From Porphyromonadaceae bacterium (GTDB taxonomy: Bacteria; Bacteroidota; Bacteroidia; Bacteroidales; Dysgonomonadaceae), in contig JALHIE010000027.1 in assembly GCA_022840285.1 (NCBI GenBank), positions 1 through 64,000 on the forward strand: a DNA stretch of 64,000 nt. The letters run 5' to 3'. Under the pieces are notes generated by a model. It did no database searches. It was given only the letters and a program-made list of their open reading frames with translations, and was not told where the DNA came from. The translations under genes were made by a program, and so were the position numbers. Positions 1-8,599 of the stretch are shown here, piece after piece. The first letter of the stretch is position 1. The number at the start of each line of letters is the position of its first letter.

Positions 1-214
1 ATTGTCATGATTGGAAAAACCTGACTCTTAATTATTGATTAATCTATTTAAGTTAAAAAGTCAAAGTTAGCAAAATATTATCTTAAACAAACCAATTAGG
101 ATATTCTTTTTTCTTCAATAATTTAGTCAAAAAAAGACAATCAAAGTAACTTTACGAAATGAAGATATTAAGAGTTTTCATTTCAGAGAAAAACCAGGAA
201 AAAGCTAAGGCTTA
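1..214. other. AT-rich stretch without a recognisable gene
   Basis: No convincing reading frame, RNA gene or repeat is visible before the tRNA-Arg terminator. It probably holds the flank of a gene lying outside the window. Confidence 0.4.
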
Positions 215-247
215 ACAAAAAAACGTCCGACATTTAGTCCGACGTTT
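215..247 (-). terminator. Rho-independent terminator after tRNA-Arg
   Basis: Read on the minus strand, AAACGTC and GACGTTT form a stem with an inner GAC/GTC pairing across one C-C mismatch, followed by a run of seven T. It lies about 30 bases past the 3' end of the tRNA-Arg, so it should end that transcript. Confidence 0.8.
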
Positions 248-277
248 TCCTAATTAATTGATTATCAATAACTGTTG

Positions 278-349
278 TACACCCGGCGAGATTCGAACTC
301 GCATCGTCGGAACCGGAATCCGATATTCTATCCATTGAACTACGGGTGC
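278..349 (-). tRNA. tRNA-Arg (anticodon CCG)
   Basis: The minus strand folds as a cloverleaf. The acceptor stem GCACCCG pairs with CGGGTGT (one G-T pair). The D arm holds GTTCAATGGAT, the anticodon stem TCGGA/TCCGA surrounds loop TTCCGGT with anticodon CCG, and the T arm is GCGAG-TTCGAAT-CTCGC. The discriminator is A and no CCA is encoded. It begins only 5 bases from the stop of the upstream DUF3256 gene, so it may share that transcript. Confidence 0.95.
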
Positions 350-354
350 AGAAA

Positions 355-987
355 TTACCTGAAAGAAATATTGTTCCAGTTCAGCGTGATTGTTTCACTT
401 TTTATAAACGGCTTAACCTCTGCTAATTGCTCGTCGGAAAGGTATCCCGCCAGATCGAGTCTTAGTGTTAACGCGTTTGAGCCGTTTTCAAATTCTGCCG
501 AAACGGGATAAATATCCGGCAAAGATAGTGCAAATTTATAATTTTCGGAATCTTTTTTAGATGAATCGAAAAAAGATGTTGCAGAAATATCCGACAACAG
601 CGTTTTTGCGTCCAATTCTTTCCAATCGGTGGAGTAAAACCGGATGTTGCTGTCGCATGCTTTTCCACAAACGGTTTTAATGACGCAAATAATCTGGGTG
701 TCGTTGATCAGCGGTAACAGTTTCAGTTGCGTTGTGCCGATTTCGGAAGTCTTTATTTTCAGGAAATCGGGTGAATAAGCCAGTTTTTCTATTTCGCCCA
801 GGGAGTAGGGGATGACCGTTTTTCCGGTATCTACCAGAAGCATGGTCCTGTTGCCGTCCGATAATCCCGGTAAGATGGAGTTGGGCATTGTTTTAAAAAC
901 ATCGTCTATTTTCTGCGGAAATGCAGAGGTGTGCGGAAATGCAGAGGTGACGATAAAAATAAATAATGCGGTAACTATTTTTTTCAT
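355..987 (-). CDS. DUF3256 family exported protein
   Basis: This 210-residue protein begins with a signal peptide (MKKIVTALFIFIVTSAF) and continues with the DVFKTMPNSILPGLSDGNR segment that I recognise as DUF3256, a Bacteroidales family of unknown role, probably periplasmic. Length is normal for the family. Two adjacent copies of the six residues T-S-A-F-P-H/Q after the signal peptide come from an 18-base tandem duplication. The gene lies six bases downstream of the fucosidase gene on the same strand, so the two are probably cotranscribed, although no functional link is evident. The family call rests on sequence memory, not a search. Confidence 0.8.
   Translation of the reverse strand: MKKIVTALFIFIVTSAFPHTSAFPQKIDDVFKTMPNSILPGLSDGNRTMLLVDTGKTVIPYSLGEIEKLAYSPDFLKIKTSEIGTTQLKLLPLINDTQIICVIKTVCGKACDSNIRFYSTDWKELDAKTLLSDISATSFFDSSKKDSENYKFALSLPDIYPVSAEFENGSNALTLRLDLAGYLSDEQLAEVKPFIKSETITLNWNNISFR
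914..949. repeat. 18-base tandem duplication in DUF3256 gene
   Basis: The unit TGCGGAAATGCAGAGGTG occurs twice in direct succession, the second copy differing only at its last base context. It adds six residues in frame just after the signal peptide, so it should not break the gene. Confidence 0.85.
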
Positions 988-993
988 TGGATG

Positions 994-2793
994 TTATTGA
1001 GTGAGAATACCTATTTGATCAATGGATGCGCCTGGTTTTCCACCTTCTGTCCCGATAATGGTTTCGAACCGGAAAAACCTTGCATTCAGGTCATTATCGA
1101 ACCTTACAAATTGTGGAATAGGATTGTTTTTGATGTTGCTGAACTCACCTTTTTTCAATCCGGTCCATGTTTTCCCGTCGTCGCTTATGCTGAAAGCATA
1201 GTTGAAAACCGATTCTTTTTCACTGGTGGGCTTGTAGGTGAAGCCTTTAACGGAAACAGATTCGCCCATATCCACAATCAACGGGCTGTGGCTTTTGACG
1301 GTCCATTTTTCTTTGGGCAAATCGCTAAGCTTCAATTCGCCGGATGCTTCGGAAATCAGGGGTGCCCGATAAGCACCTACGGCAAGGATATGAGCTTTGT
1401 CACGGGTCTCGGTGACGGTTACCCGGATCCTGGAAGGAGCGCAATCATCAAATTTAAGCAATCGCTTGTATCCGATGGTAGTCCCTTCTGCCAGTTTTTT
1501 CCATTCATTGTGAATAAATCCTTCCACTTTAAACACCTCCACGCGTTGACCTTTTTTAATGTCTTCCTGCAACATCACGGTGTTGACGGTGTCGCCGGTC
1601 ACGGTAAATTCCCTGAATTCTCCGTTGTCGGCGGTCCAGGCAGTGTTTCCGGTATTTATCCTGTTGTTTTCAAAAGTACTCCTGATGTATGCGCCAAATT
1701 CTTTCAGCCTGGTCACATCCGCTTCGTGCAGTAAGCCGCGCTTGTCGGGAGGAACATTCAGCAGGAGGACCGAATTCATCCCAACGGATTGATAATAGAT
1801 ATCGACCAGCTGTTGCAGTGTCTTCACCTGGTGATCCTGCTCGGGATGATAAAACCATCCCGGACGTATAGAAACATCCACTTCCGAAGGGTACCAGTAG
1901 AGTTTTCTGGCTTCGGCAATAAGGTCACGGCTGCCCAGATCCTTAGACATGGGATTGATGTTTAGCCGGTTGTTTTCTGCAACGACGGTTTCGTTGATGT
2001 CCGGATTCAGCGGGGTTACGCTCCATTCCGTTTCGCGTCCCAGTCCCGATTCGTTTCCAACCCAACGGACATCGTTGCCCATAATGGCTTTCACCGCTTT
2101 GGGCTGAAGGCTGTCTATCACCTGGTAAAAACGGGTCCAGTCGTAAACCTGGCGTTTCCCGTTGGGACCCTCGCCGTTAGCACCGTCAAACCAGACCTCG
2201 TGAACTTCACCGTATTGGGTCAGCAACTCTTTCAGCTGTTCCACGAACATCGCGTTGTAGCGGGGTGAATCACCGTAACTTTCAGCGTTTCTGTCCCACG
2301 GCGAGAGATAAACTCCGAACTTCATTCCGTACTTGTCACAGGCATTCTTTACTTCGCGGACAACATCACCGTTCCCATCTCTCCAGAGCGATGAGCGCAC
2401 GGAGTGTTTTGTAGTTGCCGTAGGCCAGAGGCAGAAACCGTCGTGATGCTTTGCCGTGAGGATGATCATCTTGAATCCGGCTTCCTGAAGCGAAACAACC
2501 CATTGTTCCGCATTGAAATCCGTCGGGTTAAACAGGATAGGATCTTCTTTTCCATCGCCCCATTCCCGTCCGGTAAAGGTGTTCATTCCGAAGTGAATAA
2601 ATGCGGTCAGTTCCAGCTGTTGCCACGCGTATTGTTGATCGGTGGGAGTGAGGTGGGCTGCCAGCTTTATTTTCTCTTCAGGTGTTATATTTTCGGGGAA
2701 GACCAGCTCTTTTACGAAGTATCTCTTATCTTTGGAAACGCACGAGGAAAACACGGTGAGAATAAGTAAAGCGATAAAAACTGTTTTTTTCAT
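994..2793 (-). CDS. Alpha-L-fucosidase, GH29 lipoprotein
   Basis: A GH29 enzyme that would release terminal L-fucose from glycans in the periplasm or at the cell surface. The start at MKKTVFIALLILTVFSSCVS is chosen because it gives a lipoprotein signal with a Cys; the frame is open 21 codons further upstream. The catalytic domain (about residues 35-390) shows FIHFGMNTF, TAKHHDGFCLWPT and EVWFDGANG, where the Asp of WFDG is the expected nucleophile. The C-terminal 150 residues look like a discoidin-type (F5/8 C) carbohydrate-binding domain. Total is 599 residues. The chitobiase-like linker domain often seen before it in Bacteroides homologues is not evident here. Confidence 0.9.
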   Translation of the reverse strand: MKKTVFIALLILTVFSSCVSKDKRYFVKELVFPENITPEEKIKLAAHLTPTDQQYAWQQLELTAFIHFGMNTFTGREWGDGKEDPILFNPTDFNAEQWVVSLQEAGFKMIILTAKHHDGFCLWPTATTKHSVRSSLWRDGNGDVVREVKNACDKYGMKFGVYLSPWDRNAESYGDSPRYNAMFVEQLKELLTQYGEVHEVWFDGANGEGPNGKRQVYDWTRFYQVIDSLQPKAVKAIMGNDVRWVGNESGLGRETEWSVTPLNPDINETVVAENNRLNINPMSKDLGSRDLIAEARKLYWYPSEVDVSIRPGWFYHPEQDHQVKTLQQLVDIYYQSVGMNSVLLLNVPPDKRGLLHEADVTRLKEFGAYIRSTFENNRINTGNTAWTADNGEFREFTVTGDTVNTVMLQEDIKKGQRVEVFKVEGFIHNEWKKLAEGTTIGYKRLLKFDDCAPSRIRVTVTETRDKAHILAVGAYRAPLISEASGELKLSDLPKEKWTVKSHSPLIVDMGESVSVKGFTYKPTSEKESVFNYAFSISDDGKTWTGLKKGEFSNIKNNPIPQFVRFDNDLNARFFRFETIIGTEGGKPGASIDQIGILTQ

Positions 2794-2858
2794 ACCTGCA
2801 AAATCCGTTATTTCTTGAAATATCCGCAAAGTTAAGCTGTTTTGAGAAAACTGCAAAT

Positions 2859-2886
2859 AAAAAAGCCATCCCGCTCAGGATGGCTT
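2859..2886 (-). terminator. Terminator of the Ala-rich lipoprotein gene
   Basis: On the minus strand, GCCATCC/GGATGGC form a 7-bp stem with a 6-base loop followed by a T-rich run. It lies 25 bases past the stop of the small lipoprotein gene and just before the fucosidase gene, separating the two units. Confidence 0.8.
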
Positions 2887-2910
2887 TACGTGATTTCTTC
2901 TATCTCCTGC

Positions 2911-3147
2911 TTACTTAACTGCAGCAACAGCCTGTTCGGCAGCTTCAACCAATGTGTCGGCAGCAGCAGCGGCAGCAGCAGCGGCGATGCTGTCAGCTTT
3001 AGCTTTTTCTACAGCGGCAATACTGTCTAATCTGGCCACTTCTGCAAGGCTGTCTAAACGGGCCTTTTCAGCTTCAGCCTGTTTGTTTGTGCAAGAGGCA
3101 AATCCAAGGGTAGCTACTAAAGCTACAAATAATAATACTTTTTTCAT
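2911..3147 (-). CDS. Small Ala-rich helical lipoprotein
   Basis: A 78-residue protein of unknown function. ATG at 3147 is preferred to the in-frame TTG at 3156. It begins with a lipoprotein signal (MKKVLLFVALVATLGFASC, lipidated Cys), then a highly charged and Ala-rich segment with repeats of the type ARLDS and AKADSIA and a run of nine Ala, predicted to form one long helix. This resembles Lpp-like or coiled-coil envelope lipoproteins in shape, but no family can be named. It has its own terminator and a candidate promoter with a palindrome, so it is likely a single-gene unit. Confidence 0.75.
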   Translation of the reverse strand: MKKVLLFVALVATLGFASCTNKQAEAEKARLDSLAEVARLDSIAAVEKAKADSIAAAAAAAAADTLVEAAEQAVAAVK

Positions 3148-3197
3148 TTTTTTCAATAATTTTAAACGATCAATAAATTCTGTTTTAAAAAACTGCG

Positions 3198-3229
3198 CAA
3201 AGTTATATTGTTTTTATGTTATATAACAT
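3198..3229 (-). promoter_or_regulatory. Candidate promoter and palindromic operator
   Basis: On the minus strand TAACTTTG (3198-3205) fits the Bacteroidota -7 consensus, about 50 bases before the lipoprotein start. A perfect 14-bp palindrome, ATGTTATATAACAT, occupies 3216-3229, where the -33 element would be. No clear -33 TTTG is seen, which fits regulator-dependent transcription, but that is inference. Confidence 0.45.
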
Positions 3230-3530
3230 GTTTTGCGAAAAAAGTATAGTTAAATAATATTAAAAATAGAGGCTGGATTTGTTTAATGAGCATGGGATTC
3301 CAGTCTTTGTCATCACCGTCATTTGCACATGTGTTCCTGTCCAGACAGAAGTTCTGTACGTTTCATTTTGCTGCGTATAGTCTTAGATATTGAAAACAAA
3401 GGATTTGGTGCCAGAATTCCCGAATTCAACCGATTCAACGGCCTGATCCGTACCTTTTCGGTTACAAGCCGGTAGAGTCAAAATGGTTTCGATTCCCAAT
3501 ACAGAACATACTTTTTTTATGCGCCGTTTC
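3230..3530. other. Intergenic stretch, no gene supported
   Basis: This stretch separates the lipoprotein promoter from the 3' end of the acyl-CoA synthetase gene. Only a short minus-strand frame overlapping the synthetase end is present; it has no recognisable domain and a biased Lys/Arg start, so it was not called. Confidence 0.4.
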
Positions 3531-5177
3531 TTAGCTGTATAAAAAACGTTTGATGCTTTTTTTCGGAGTTTTCTCAAACTCTTTTTCAATAATCATCAGG
3601 GAGTTGATCTTCTCGTAATTGGCTACCTGCTTGTTTAACAGGCCTTTGTTCTCATCCATGATTCGCGACAGCTGATCGTTGGTCAGGCCGCCGGCTTCCA
3701 CCGCGGCAAAGTCGGGGTAAACCAACGCCACCAGTTTGTTTTCTCTTTCAACGACGAGGCTTTCTGCCACATACGGGAGGTTGTTTAACTTCGCCTCGAT
3801 CTCTTCCGGATAGATGTTCTGTCCGCTTGGTCCGAGGATCATGGTTTTGATACGCCCTTTAATAAAGAGTCTTCTGCCTTTCATGATGCCGGAATCGCCC
3901 GTTTTCAGCCATCCGTCTTTAGTGAATGCGGCTTTTGTAGCTTCCGGGTTTTTGTAGTAACCTTTCATCACGTTTTCACCCCGAACCTGGATTTCTCCCG
4001 GCACATTTTCCGGATCGGGAGAATCGATTCTCGCTTCCATGATGCCCGCCAAAACAGAACCGCAGGAGGTGGGAACAAATTCATGGTGGTGGTCGTAAGA
4101 GATCAGCGGGGCACATTCAGTCATTCCGTAGCCGACGGTAAAAGGAAATCTTATTTTGTAGAAAAACGCTTCAATATCCTTTCCTAAAGCCGCTCCGCCG
4201 ATAATCACCTCCCTGAAATTTCCGCCCAGGGAATCGACAAGTGATTTTTTTATTTTGCTGTAAATTATGTTGTTTATTCCCGGAATCCGAAGCAGTATTT
4301 TCATGATGGGCTTGTCGACAATCGGAAGAATTCTCTTTTTGTATATCTTTTCGAAAATAAGCGGAACAGTTATGATGATATTCGGTTTGATTTCCTGAAA
4401 TGCCTTAACAAGGTTTTGCGGCGATGGAATAACATCCAGGAGGGTGACGTGAACACCCGTGGAGAGAGCATAGAGAAAGTCGAAAGCGCAACCGTAAGCA
4501 TGCGCCATTGGAAGGAACGCCAAATCCCTTTCGCCCGGGAAAAGTAGCTTGAGGGTATGGGCATAGGTGATGTTACCGGCAAAATTGTTCGCGGTAAGCA
4601 TGACCCCTTTGCTAAACCCGGTGGTTCCCGATGTGTAGTTCAGGCAGATTACCTCATCGTTGTCGACGTCCGCGTAAGCAACATCTTCCTTGCGAAAACC
4701 GGCCGGGTATTTTTTTGCGAAAAGAGCATCTATCCTGCCGGCAAGATCCCTTGTCCTTTTGTTTTCACTTTGAAGCAAGCTAAACGACGGAAGTGAAAAA
4801 ACAGGAAGCTTAATGTTGCTTTTGTCCAGGTTCTCCCAAATGTTTTCGTTGATAAAGATACATTTCGATTCACTGTGGGCAATGATATGCTCCATGCTTT
4901 CGGGGTTGAATTCGTGCAAAATAGGTACGATAACGGCTCCATAGGTGAAAGTGGCCAGAAAGATAACCGACCAGCTGGTGTGGTTCTTCCCGATCAGCGC
5001 AACCTTATCCCCTTCTTCTATTCCAAGCTCTGTAAACAGGATATGTATCCGTGCGATTTTTTCAGCTAATTGGCCGTAGGATAAAGTCTCCTGATCCTTG
5101 TAGTTGGACAGCGCAGGTAATTCCCAGTTCGCCTTAAAACTTTCTTCGTAAATCTTTATGAAGTTTTGTTGTATCAT
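3531..5177 (-). CDS. AMP-binding long-chain acyl-CoA synthetase
   Basis: A 548-residue member of the ANL superfamily that should activate fatty acids to acyl-CoA through an acyl-adenylate. The P-loop-like motif NYTSGTTGFSKGV, the A5-type motif GYGMTECAPLIS and KTGDSG are all present, along with the C-terminal lysine region (FEKTPKKSIKR). The start MIQQNFIKIYEESF is preferred because the 39 upstream codons contain the promoter and read as non-protein-like sequence. Substrate chain length cannot be told from the sequence. It is transcribed alone, divergent from mtaB, and a near-perfect inverted repeat covers its start region. Confidence 0.85.
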   Translation of the reverse strand: MIQQNFIKIYEESFKANWELPALSNYKDQETLSYGQLAEKIARIHILFTELGIEEGDKVALIGKNHTSWSVIFLATFTYGAVIVPILHEFNPESMEHIIAHSESKCIFINENIWENLDKSNIKLPVFSLPSFSLLQSENKRTRDLAGRIDALFAKKYPAGFRKEDVAYADVDNDEVICLNYTSGTTGFSKGVMLTANNFAGNITYAHTLKLLFPGERDLAFLPMAHAYGCAFDFLYALSTGVHVTLLDVIPSPQNLVKAFQEIKPNIIITVPLIFEKIYKKRILPIVDKPIMKILLRIPGINNIIYSKIKKSLVDSLGGNFREVIIGGAALGKDIEAFFYKIRFPFTVGYGMTECAPLISYDHHHEFVPTSCGSVLAGIMEARIDSPDPENVPGEIQVRGENVMKGYYKNPEATKAAFTKDGWLKTGDSGIMKGRRLFIKGRIKTMILGPSGQNIYPEEIEAKLNNLPYVAESLVVERENKLVALVYPDFAAVEAGGLTNDQLSRIMDENKGLLNKQVANYEKINSLMIIEKEFEKTPKKSIKRFLYS

Positions 5178-5180
5178 TTT

Positions 5181-5235
5181 TTGCACAAACAATTTAATTG
5201 TGTGCAAAAATAATACGAATTTGTAGATTGACAAA
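5181..5235 (-). promoter_or_regulatory. Promoter with overlapping inverted-repeat operator
   Basis: On the minus strand TTTG and TATTTTTG lie about 18 bases apart just upstream of the synthetase gene. An inverted repeat with outer arms TTTGCAC/GTGCAAA and inner arms CAATT/AATTG spans about 5181-5210 and touches the -7 element. Placed there, a bound repressor would block transcription, perhaps sensing acyl-CoA, but the regulator is unknown. Confidence 0.5.
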
Positions 5236-5267
5236 GAAATACTACTGCTAAATTGAGGCAAATTTTG

Positions 5268-5275
5268 TATTTTTG
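5268..5275 (+). promoter_or_regulatory. Candidate -7 element for mtaB operon
   Basis: TATTTTTG fits TAnnTTTG and would leave a leader of about 115 bases before mtaB. No good -33 element is seen. Confidence 0.4.
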
Positions 5276-5397
5276 CGGTTTGGCAACGAGCCATTTTATA
5301 TAAATACTCAATGTTCGCATGTGTTACGGTAAAAGCTAAATTTTAAGGTTACACATTAGTAGTAACAAGCACGAGCGAAACTAAAATAATTTTACTT

Positions 5398-6717
5398 ATG
5401 ATCGATCAAACTGTTTTTGAAAATAAAACGGCTGCATATTATACCTTGGGCTGCAAACTAAACTTTGCGGAAACATCTGCTATCGGCAGGCAATTGTTCC
5501 ATGCCGGGGTTCTGCGTGCCCGAAAAGGGCAGAAAGCAGATATTTGTGTCATTAATACCTGTTCCGTTACGGAATTGGCTGACAAGAAAGGACGCCAGGC
5601 CATTCGAAGGATGATTCAAAGCCATCCCGATGCGTTCGTAGTGGTTACCGGCTGCTATGCCCAGCTTAAACCGGACGAAATTGCCTCCATCGACGGTGTG
5701 GATCTGGTGTTGGGCTCGGAACAGAAACTGGATGTCATCCGGTACCTGGATGACTTAAAGAAAAAATCCAAGGGGGAAGTGATCACGTCGAAAACGCACA
5801 GGATCAGAACTTTCGTTCCCTCTTGTTCGGCAGACGACCGTACGCGGTATTTCCTGAAGGTACAGGACGGATGCGACTATTTCTGTTCGTTTTGTACTAT
5901 CCCTTACGCCAGGGGCAGAAGCCGCAACGGCTCCATTGCCGACTTGGTGAAACAGGCCCGGGAGGTGGTGGTACAGGGAGGAAAGGAGATTGTGCTTACC
6001 GGTGTTAATATAGGGGACTTCGGACATACTACCGGCGAGACATTCTTCGATCTGATAAAAGCCTTGGATGAAGTAGAAGGCATCGAACGCTTTCGTATCT
6101 CATCCATCGAACCCAACCTGCTGACGGATGAGATCATCGATTTTGTGGCAGGATCAAAACGGTTTGCCCCCCATTTTCATACCCCGCTGCAAGCCGGGAG
6201 TGATGCCGTTTTGAAACTGATGAAGAGAAAATACGACACGGCCTTGTTCCGTCGCAAGGTGGAAAGAATAAAATCTGCCATGCCGCACGCGTTCATTGGG
6301 GTGGATGTGATTGTGGGGCTTCGCGGTGAAACGGATGCGTATTTCGATGAAGGCCGGGATTTTATTGAGTCGCTCGACTTTTCACAGCTGCATGTCTTTA
6401 CCTATTCCGAGCGTTCCGGAACACAAGCCCTGGAAATAGGACATGTTGTTGATCCGCGGATCAAACACAACCGGAGCAAGGTGTTGCACGATATCTCCGA
6501 CCGTAAGTTGCGTGATTTTTACGAATTACAAAAGAACAGTTTCAGAAAAGTGCTTTTCGAACACACGCGCCACGGGAATAGGATGCACGGATTCACCGAG
6601 AACTACGTGAGGTTGCATGCGATTTATGACCCGTTGCTTGTGAATAAAATAACCGGTGTGAAGATTGGAGCGTATAACGAAGACGAAATGGCTATGGAAG
6701 CTGTTTTTGGAGAATGA
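5398..6717 (+). CDS. mtaB: tRNA t6A37 methylthiotransferase MtaB
   Basis: A 439-residue radical-SAM enzyme that adds a methylthio group to t6A37 of tRNAs, giving ms2t6A. The N-terminal UPF0004 domain carries the three Cys of the auxiliary cluster (GCKLN, NTCSVT, VTGCYAQ). The radical-SAM cluster motif is CDYFCSFCTIPYARG (CxxxCxxC) near residue 160, and HFHTPLQAGSD follows. A C-terminal TRAM-like segment is present. Length is normal. It is the first gene of a three-gene chain with 4-base overlaps into the acyltransferase and then the glycosyltransferase genes, indicating translational coupling. Confidence 0.95.
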   Translation: MIDQTVFENKTAAYYTLGCKLNFAETSAIGRQLFHAGVLRARKGQKADICVINTCSVTELADKKGRQAIRRMIQSHPDAFVVVTGCYAQLKPDEIASIDGVDLVLGSEQKLDVIRYLDDLKKKSKGEVITSKTHRIRTFVPSCSADDRTRYFLKVQDGCDYFCSFCTIPYARGRSRNGSIADLVKQAREVVVQGGKEIVLTGVNIGDFGHTTGETFFDLIKALDEVEGIERFRISSIEPNLLTDEIIDFVAGSKRFAPHFHTPLQAGSDAVLKLMKRKYDTALFRRKVERIKSAMPHAFIGVDVIVGLRGETDAYFDEGRDFIESLDFSQLHVFTYSERSGTQALEIGHVVDPRIKHNRSKVLHDISDRKLRDFYELQKNSFRKVLFEHTRHGNRMHGFTENYVRLHAIYDPLLVNKITGVKIGAYNEDEMAMEAVFGE

Positions 6718-7565
6718 TGCGAAAAAAAATTGATTTTTACCTGCTCTACGGCGCAACGTACCTTATGGCGATGCTACCGTTCCGGATGTTGTACATTCTT
6801 TCCGATATCCTCTATGTGGTGGTGTATTATCTGGCCGGTTACCGGAGAAAGGTTGTCCGAAAAAACCTTCTCCGTTCCTTTCCCCGAAAAAAAGAGGAAG
6901 AGATACTGCAGATCGAGAAGAAATTTTACCGCCACCTGTGTGATTACTTTGTGGAAACCGTAAAAACGTTGCGTATCTCCGATAAGGAAATTCGCAAACG
7001 GATGGTTTTTAAGAACCCCGAGATCGTCAACCGGCTCACCAAAGACGGGAATATACCGTCAATAGCGTTACACCTGTTGCCCGGAGTAGAGCCGGGACAG
7101 GTCTACAAGACCCTGAAGTCAAAAGCATTCGATCAGCTTTTTTTGAAGATTCGCTCCCGGTTCAATCCCTTATCCATTGAGATGAAGACAACTTACCGGA
7201 CCATTATTCGCAAGAGAAACGAGGGGCAGGCCATGGTTATCGGTTTTTTAACGGACCAGCGGCCGCGAAAACACAACAACGAATACTGGGCTACGTTTTT
7301 AAATCAGGATACGTTGTTGCAGACCGGTATGGAACGGATTGCCCGCCAACTGGGGTTAGCAGTGGTCTATCTCGACATCAAAAAGGTGAAACGGGGGCAT
7401 TACGTGGGGGATTTTTCGGTAATCACAGCGGATGCAGGTGCCGAGGAAGAATTTACCGTAACGGAGAAATACACCCGGAAACTGGAAGAAACGATATTGA
7501 ACGAGCCGGCATATTATTTATGGTCGCACAACAAATGGTCCCGGTCGAAAAACAAGGAAGAATGA
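6714..7565 (+). CDS. LpxL/HtrB-like acyltransferase lacking its catalytic motif
   Basis: The protein resembles lipid A secondary acyltransferases of the LpxL/HtrB family: N-terminal membrane segment, then the PGVEPGQVYKTLKSKAFDQL region and TDQRPRKHNN. Family members carry a catalytic H(x4)D/E, in Bacteroidales seen as GHYxNWEW, just before the PGV segment. Here the sequence runs from RLTKDGN directly to IPSIALHLLPG, so about 15-17 residues including that motif appear missing, in frame. The total of 283 residues is slightly short. It may be inactive. It overlaps mtaB and the glycosyltransferase gene by 4 bases each. The deletion call rests on family memory. Confidence 0.75.
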   Translation: MMRKKIDFYLLYGATYLMAMLPFRMLYILSDILYVVVYYLAGYRRKVVRKNLLRSFPRKKEEEILQIEKKFYRHLCDYFVETVKTLRISDKEIRKRMVFKNPEIVNRLTKDGNIPSIALHLLPGVEPGQVYKTLKSKAFDQLFLKIRSRFNPLSIEMKTTYRTIIRKRNEGQAMVIGFLTDQRPRKHNNEYWATFLNQDTLLQTGMERIARQLGLAVVYLDIKKVKRGHYVGDFSVITADAGAEEEFTVTEKYTRKLEETILNEPAYYLWSHNKWSRSKNKEE

Positions 7566-8599
7566 AAACATCGGTAGTGATATTGAACTGGAACGGACGC
7601 AGGTTACTCGAGGAGTTCCTTCCGGTGGTGTTGCAACACACGTTGGATCACCAGACCGAAGTGGTTGTTGCCGACAACGGCTCATCCGACGATTCGGTTG
7701 ATTTTCTTAGTACTCGTTTTCCTCAGGTCCCGCTCATTGTCCTCGACAAGAATTACGGCTTCGCGGAAGGGTATAACAAGGCATTGCGGCAGGTTGACGC
7801 GGAATACGTGGTGTTGCTGAACTCCGACGTGGAAACTACCGAAAACTGGCTTTCAACAATGATCAGTTACCTGGATGAACATCCCGGTGTTTCCGCCGTG
7901 CAACCCAAGATCCTGGCACAAAAAAATAAAACCGGTTTTGAGTACGCCGGTGCTTGTGGCGGTTTTTTAGACCGGTTCGCTTATCCCTTTTGCCGGGGAA
8001 GGATCCTCGACAACGTGGAGCAGGACAGGGGCCAGTACGATGAGGTGATCCCGGTGTTTTGGGCCACCGGAGCCTGCCTGTGCATACGCAAGAAAGATTA
8101 TTTCGAAACCGGTGGTCTGGATGCGCGCTTTTTCGCGCACATGGAAGAGATCGATCTTTGCTGGAGGCTGAATGCGCGTGGAAAAAGAATCGAATGCCTG
8201 CCGCGCTCGGTGGTTTATCATGTGGGGGCTGCATCACTGGCCAGGGAGAACCCAAGAAAAACCTACCTTAATTTCCGGAACAACTTATTGATGTTGTATA
8301 AGAATGCCCGCACAAGAAGCCTGATTGCTGTTTTTACTGTCCGCTTGATCTTGGATGCGTTGGCCTTTTTTCATTTATTGTTTAGGGGAAAGTTCGGTAA
8401 TGCAGCATCGGTTATAGAAGCACACAGGGATTTCTTCCGGATGAGGTCCGGTTTCAGAGAAGACCGTCGCGAAAACTTAAAACAAAGATCGGTTACAGAC
8501 ATTCCTACAAAGTTTAAGGGCAGTATCTTGTGGTACTACTACGTGAAAGGAAAGAGAACGTACGGCGACTTACCTCATATCCCGATCACTCAAAATTGA
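7562..8599 (+). CDS. Family 2 glycosyltransferase
   Basis: A 345-residue GT2 (GT-A fold) enzyme of the rhamnosyltransferase-like type that transfers a nucleotide sugar to a cell-surface glycan, lipid or lipid A core. The start MKTSVVILNWNGRRLL is chosen by its 4-base overlap with the acyltransferase gene. Seen motifs are VVADNGSSDDS, NYGFAEGYNKAL, LLNSDVE (the DxD-type site), FFAHMEEIDLCWRL, and C-terminal NFRNNLLML. A hydrophobic stretch near residues 255-280 may associate with the membrane. Donor and acceptor cannot be named. It converges on the porT-like gene with a 14-base overlap. Confidence 0.88.
   Translation: MKTSVVILNWNGRRLLEEFLPVVLQHTLDHQTEVVVADNGSSDDSVDFLSTRFPQVPLIVLDKNYGFAEGYNKALRQVDAEYVVLLNSDVETTENWLSTMISYLDEHPGVSAVQPKILAQKNKTGFEYAGACGGFLDRFAYPFCRGRILDNVEQDRGQYDEVIPVFWATGACLCIRKKDYFETGGLDARFFAHMEEIDLCWRLNARGKRIECLPRSVVYHVGAASLARENPRKTYLNFRNNLLMLYKNARTRSLIAVFTVRLILDALAFFHLLFRGKFGNAASVIEAHRDFFRMRSGFREDRRENLKQRSVTDIPTKFKGSILWYYYVKGKRTYGDLPHIPITQN

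Noticed and set aside
3383..3589. Short minus-strand frame (68 residues) overlapping the acyl-CoA synthetase end
   Set aside because: Its start lies inside the synthetase gene in another frame, with no domain, signal peptide or promoter.
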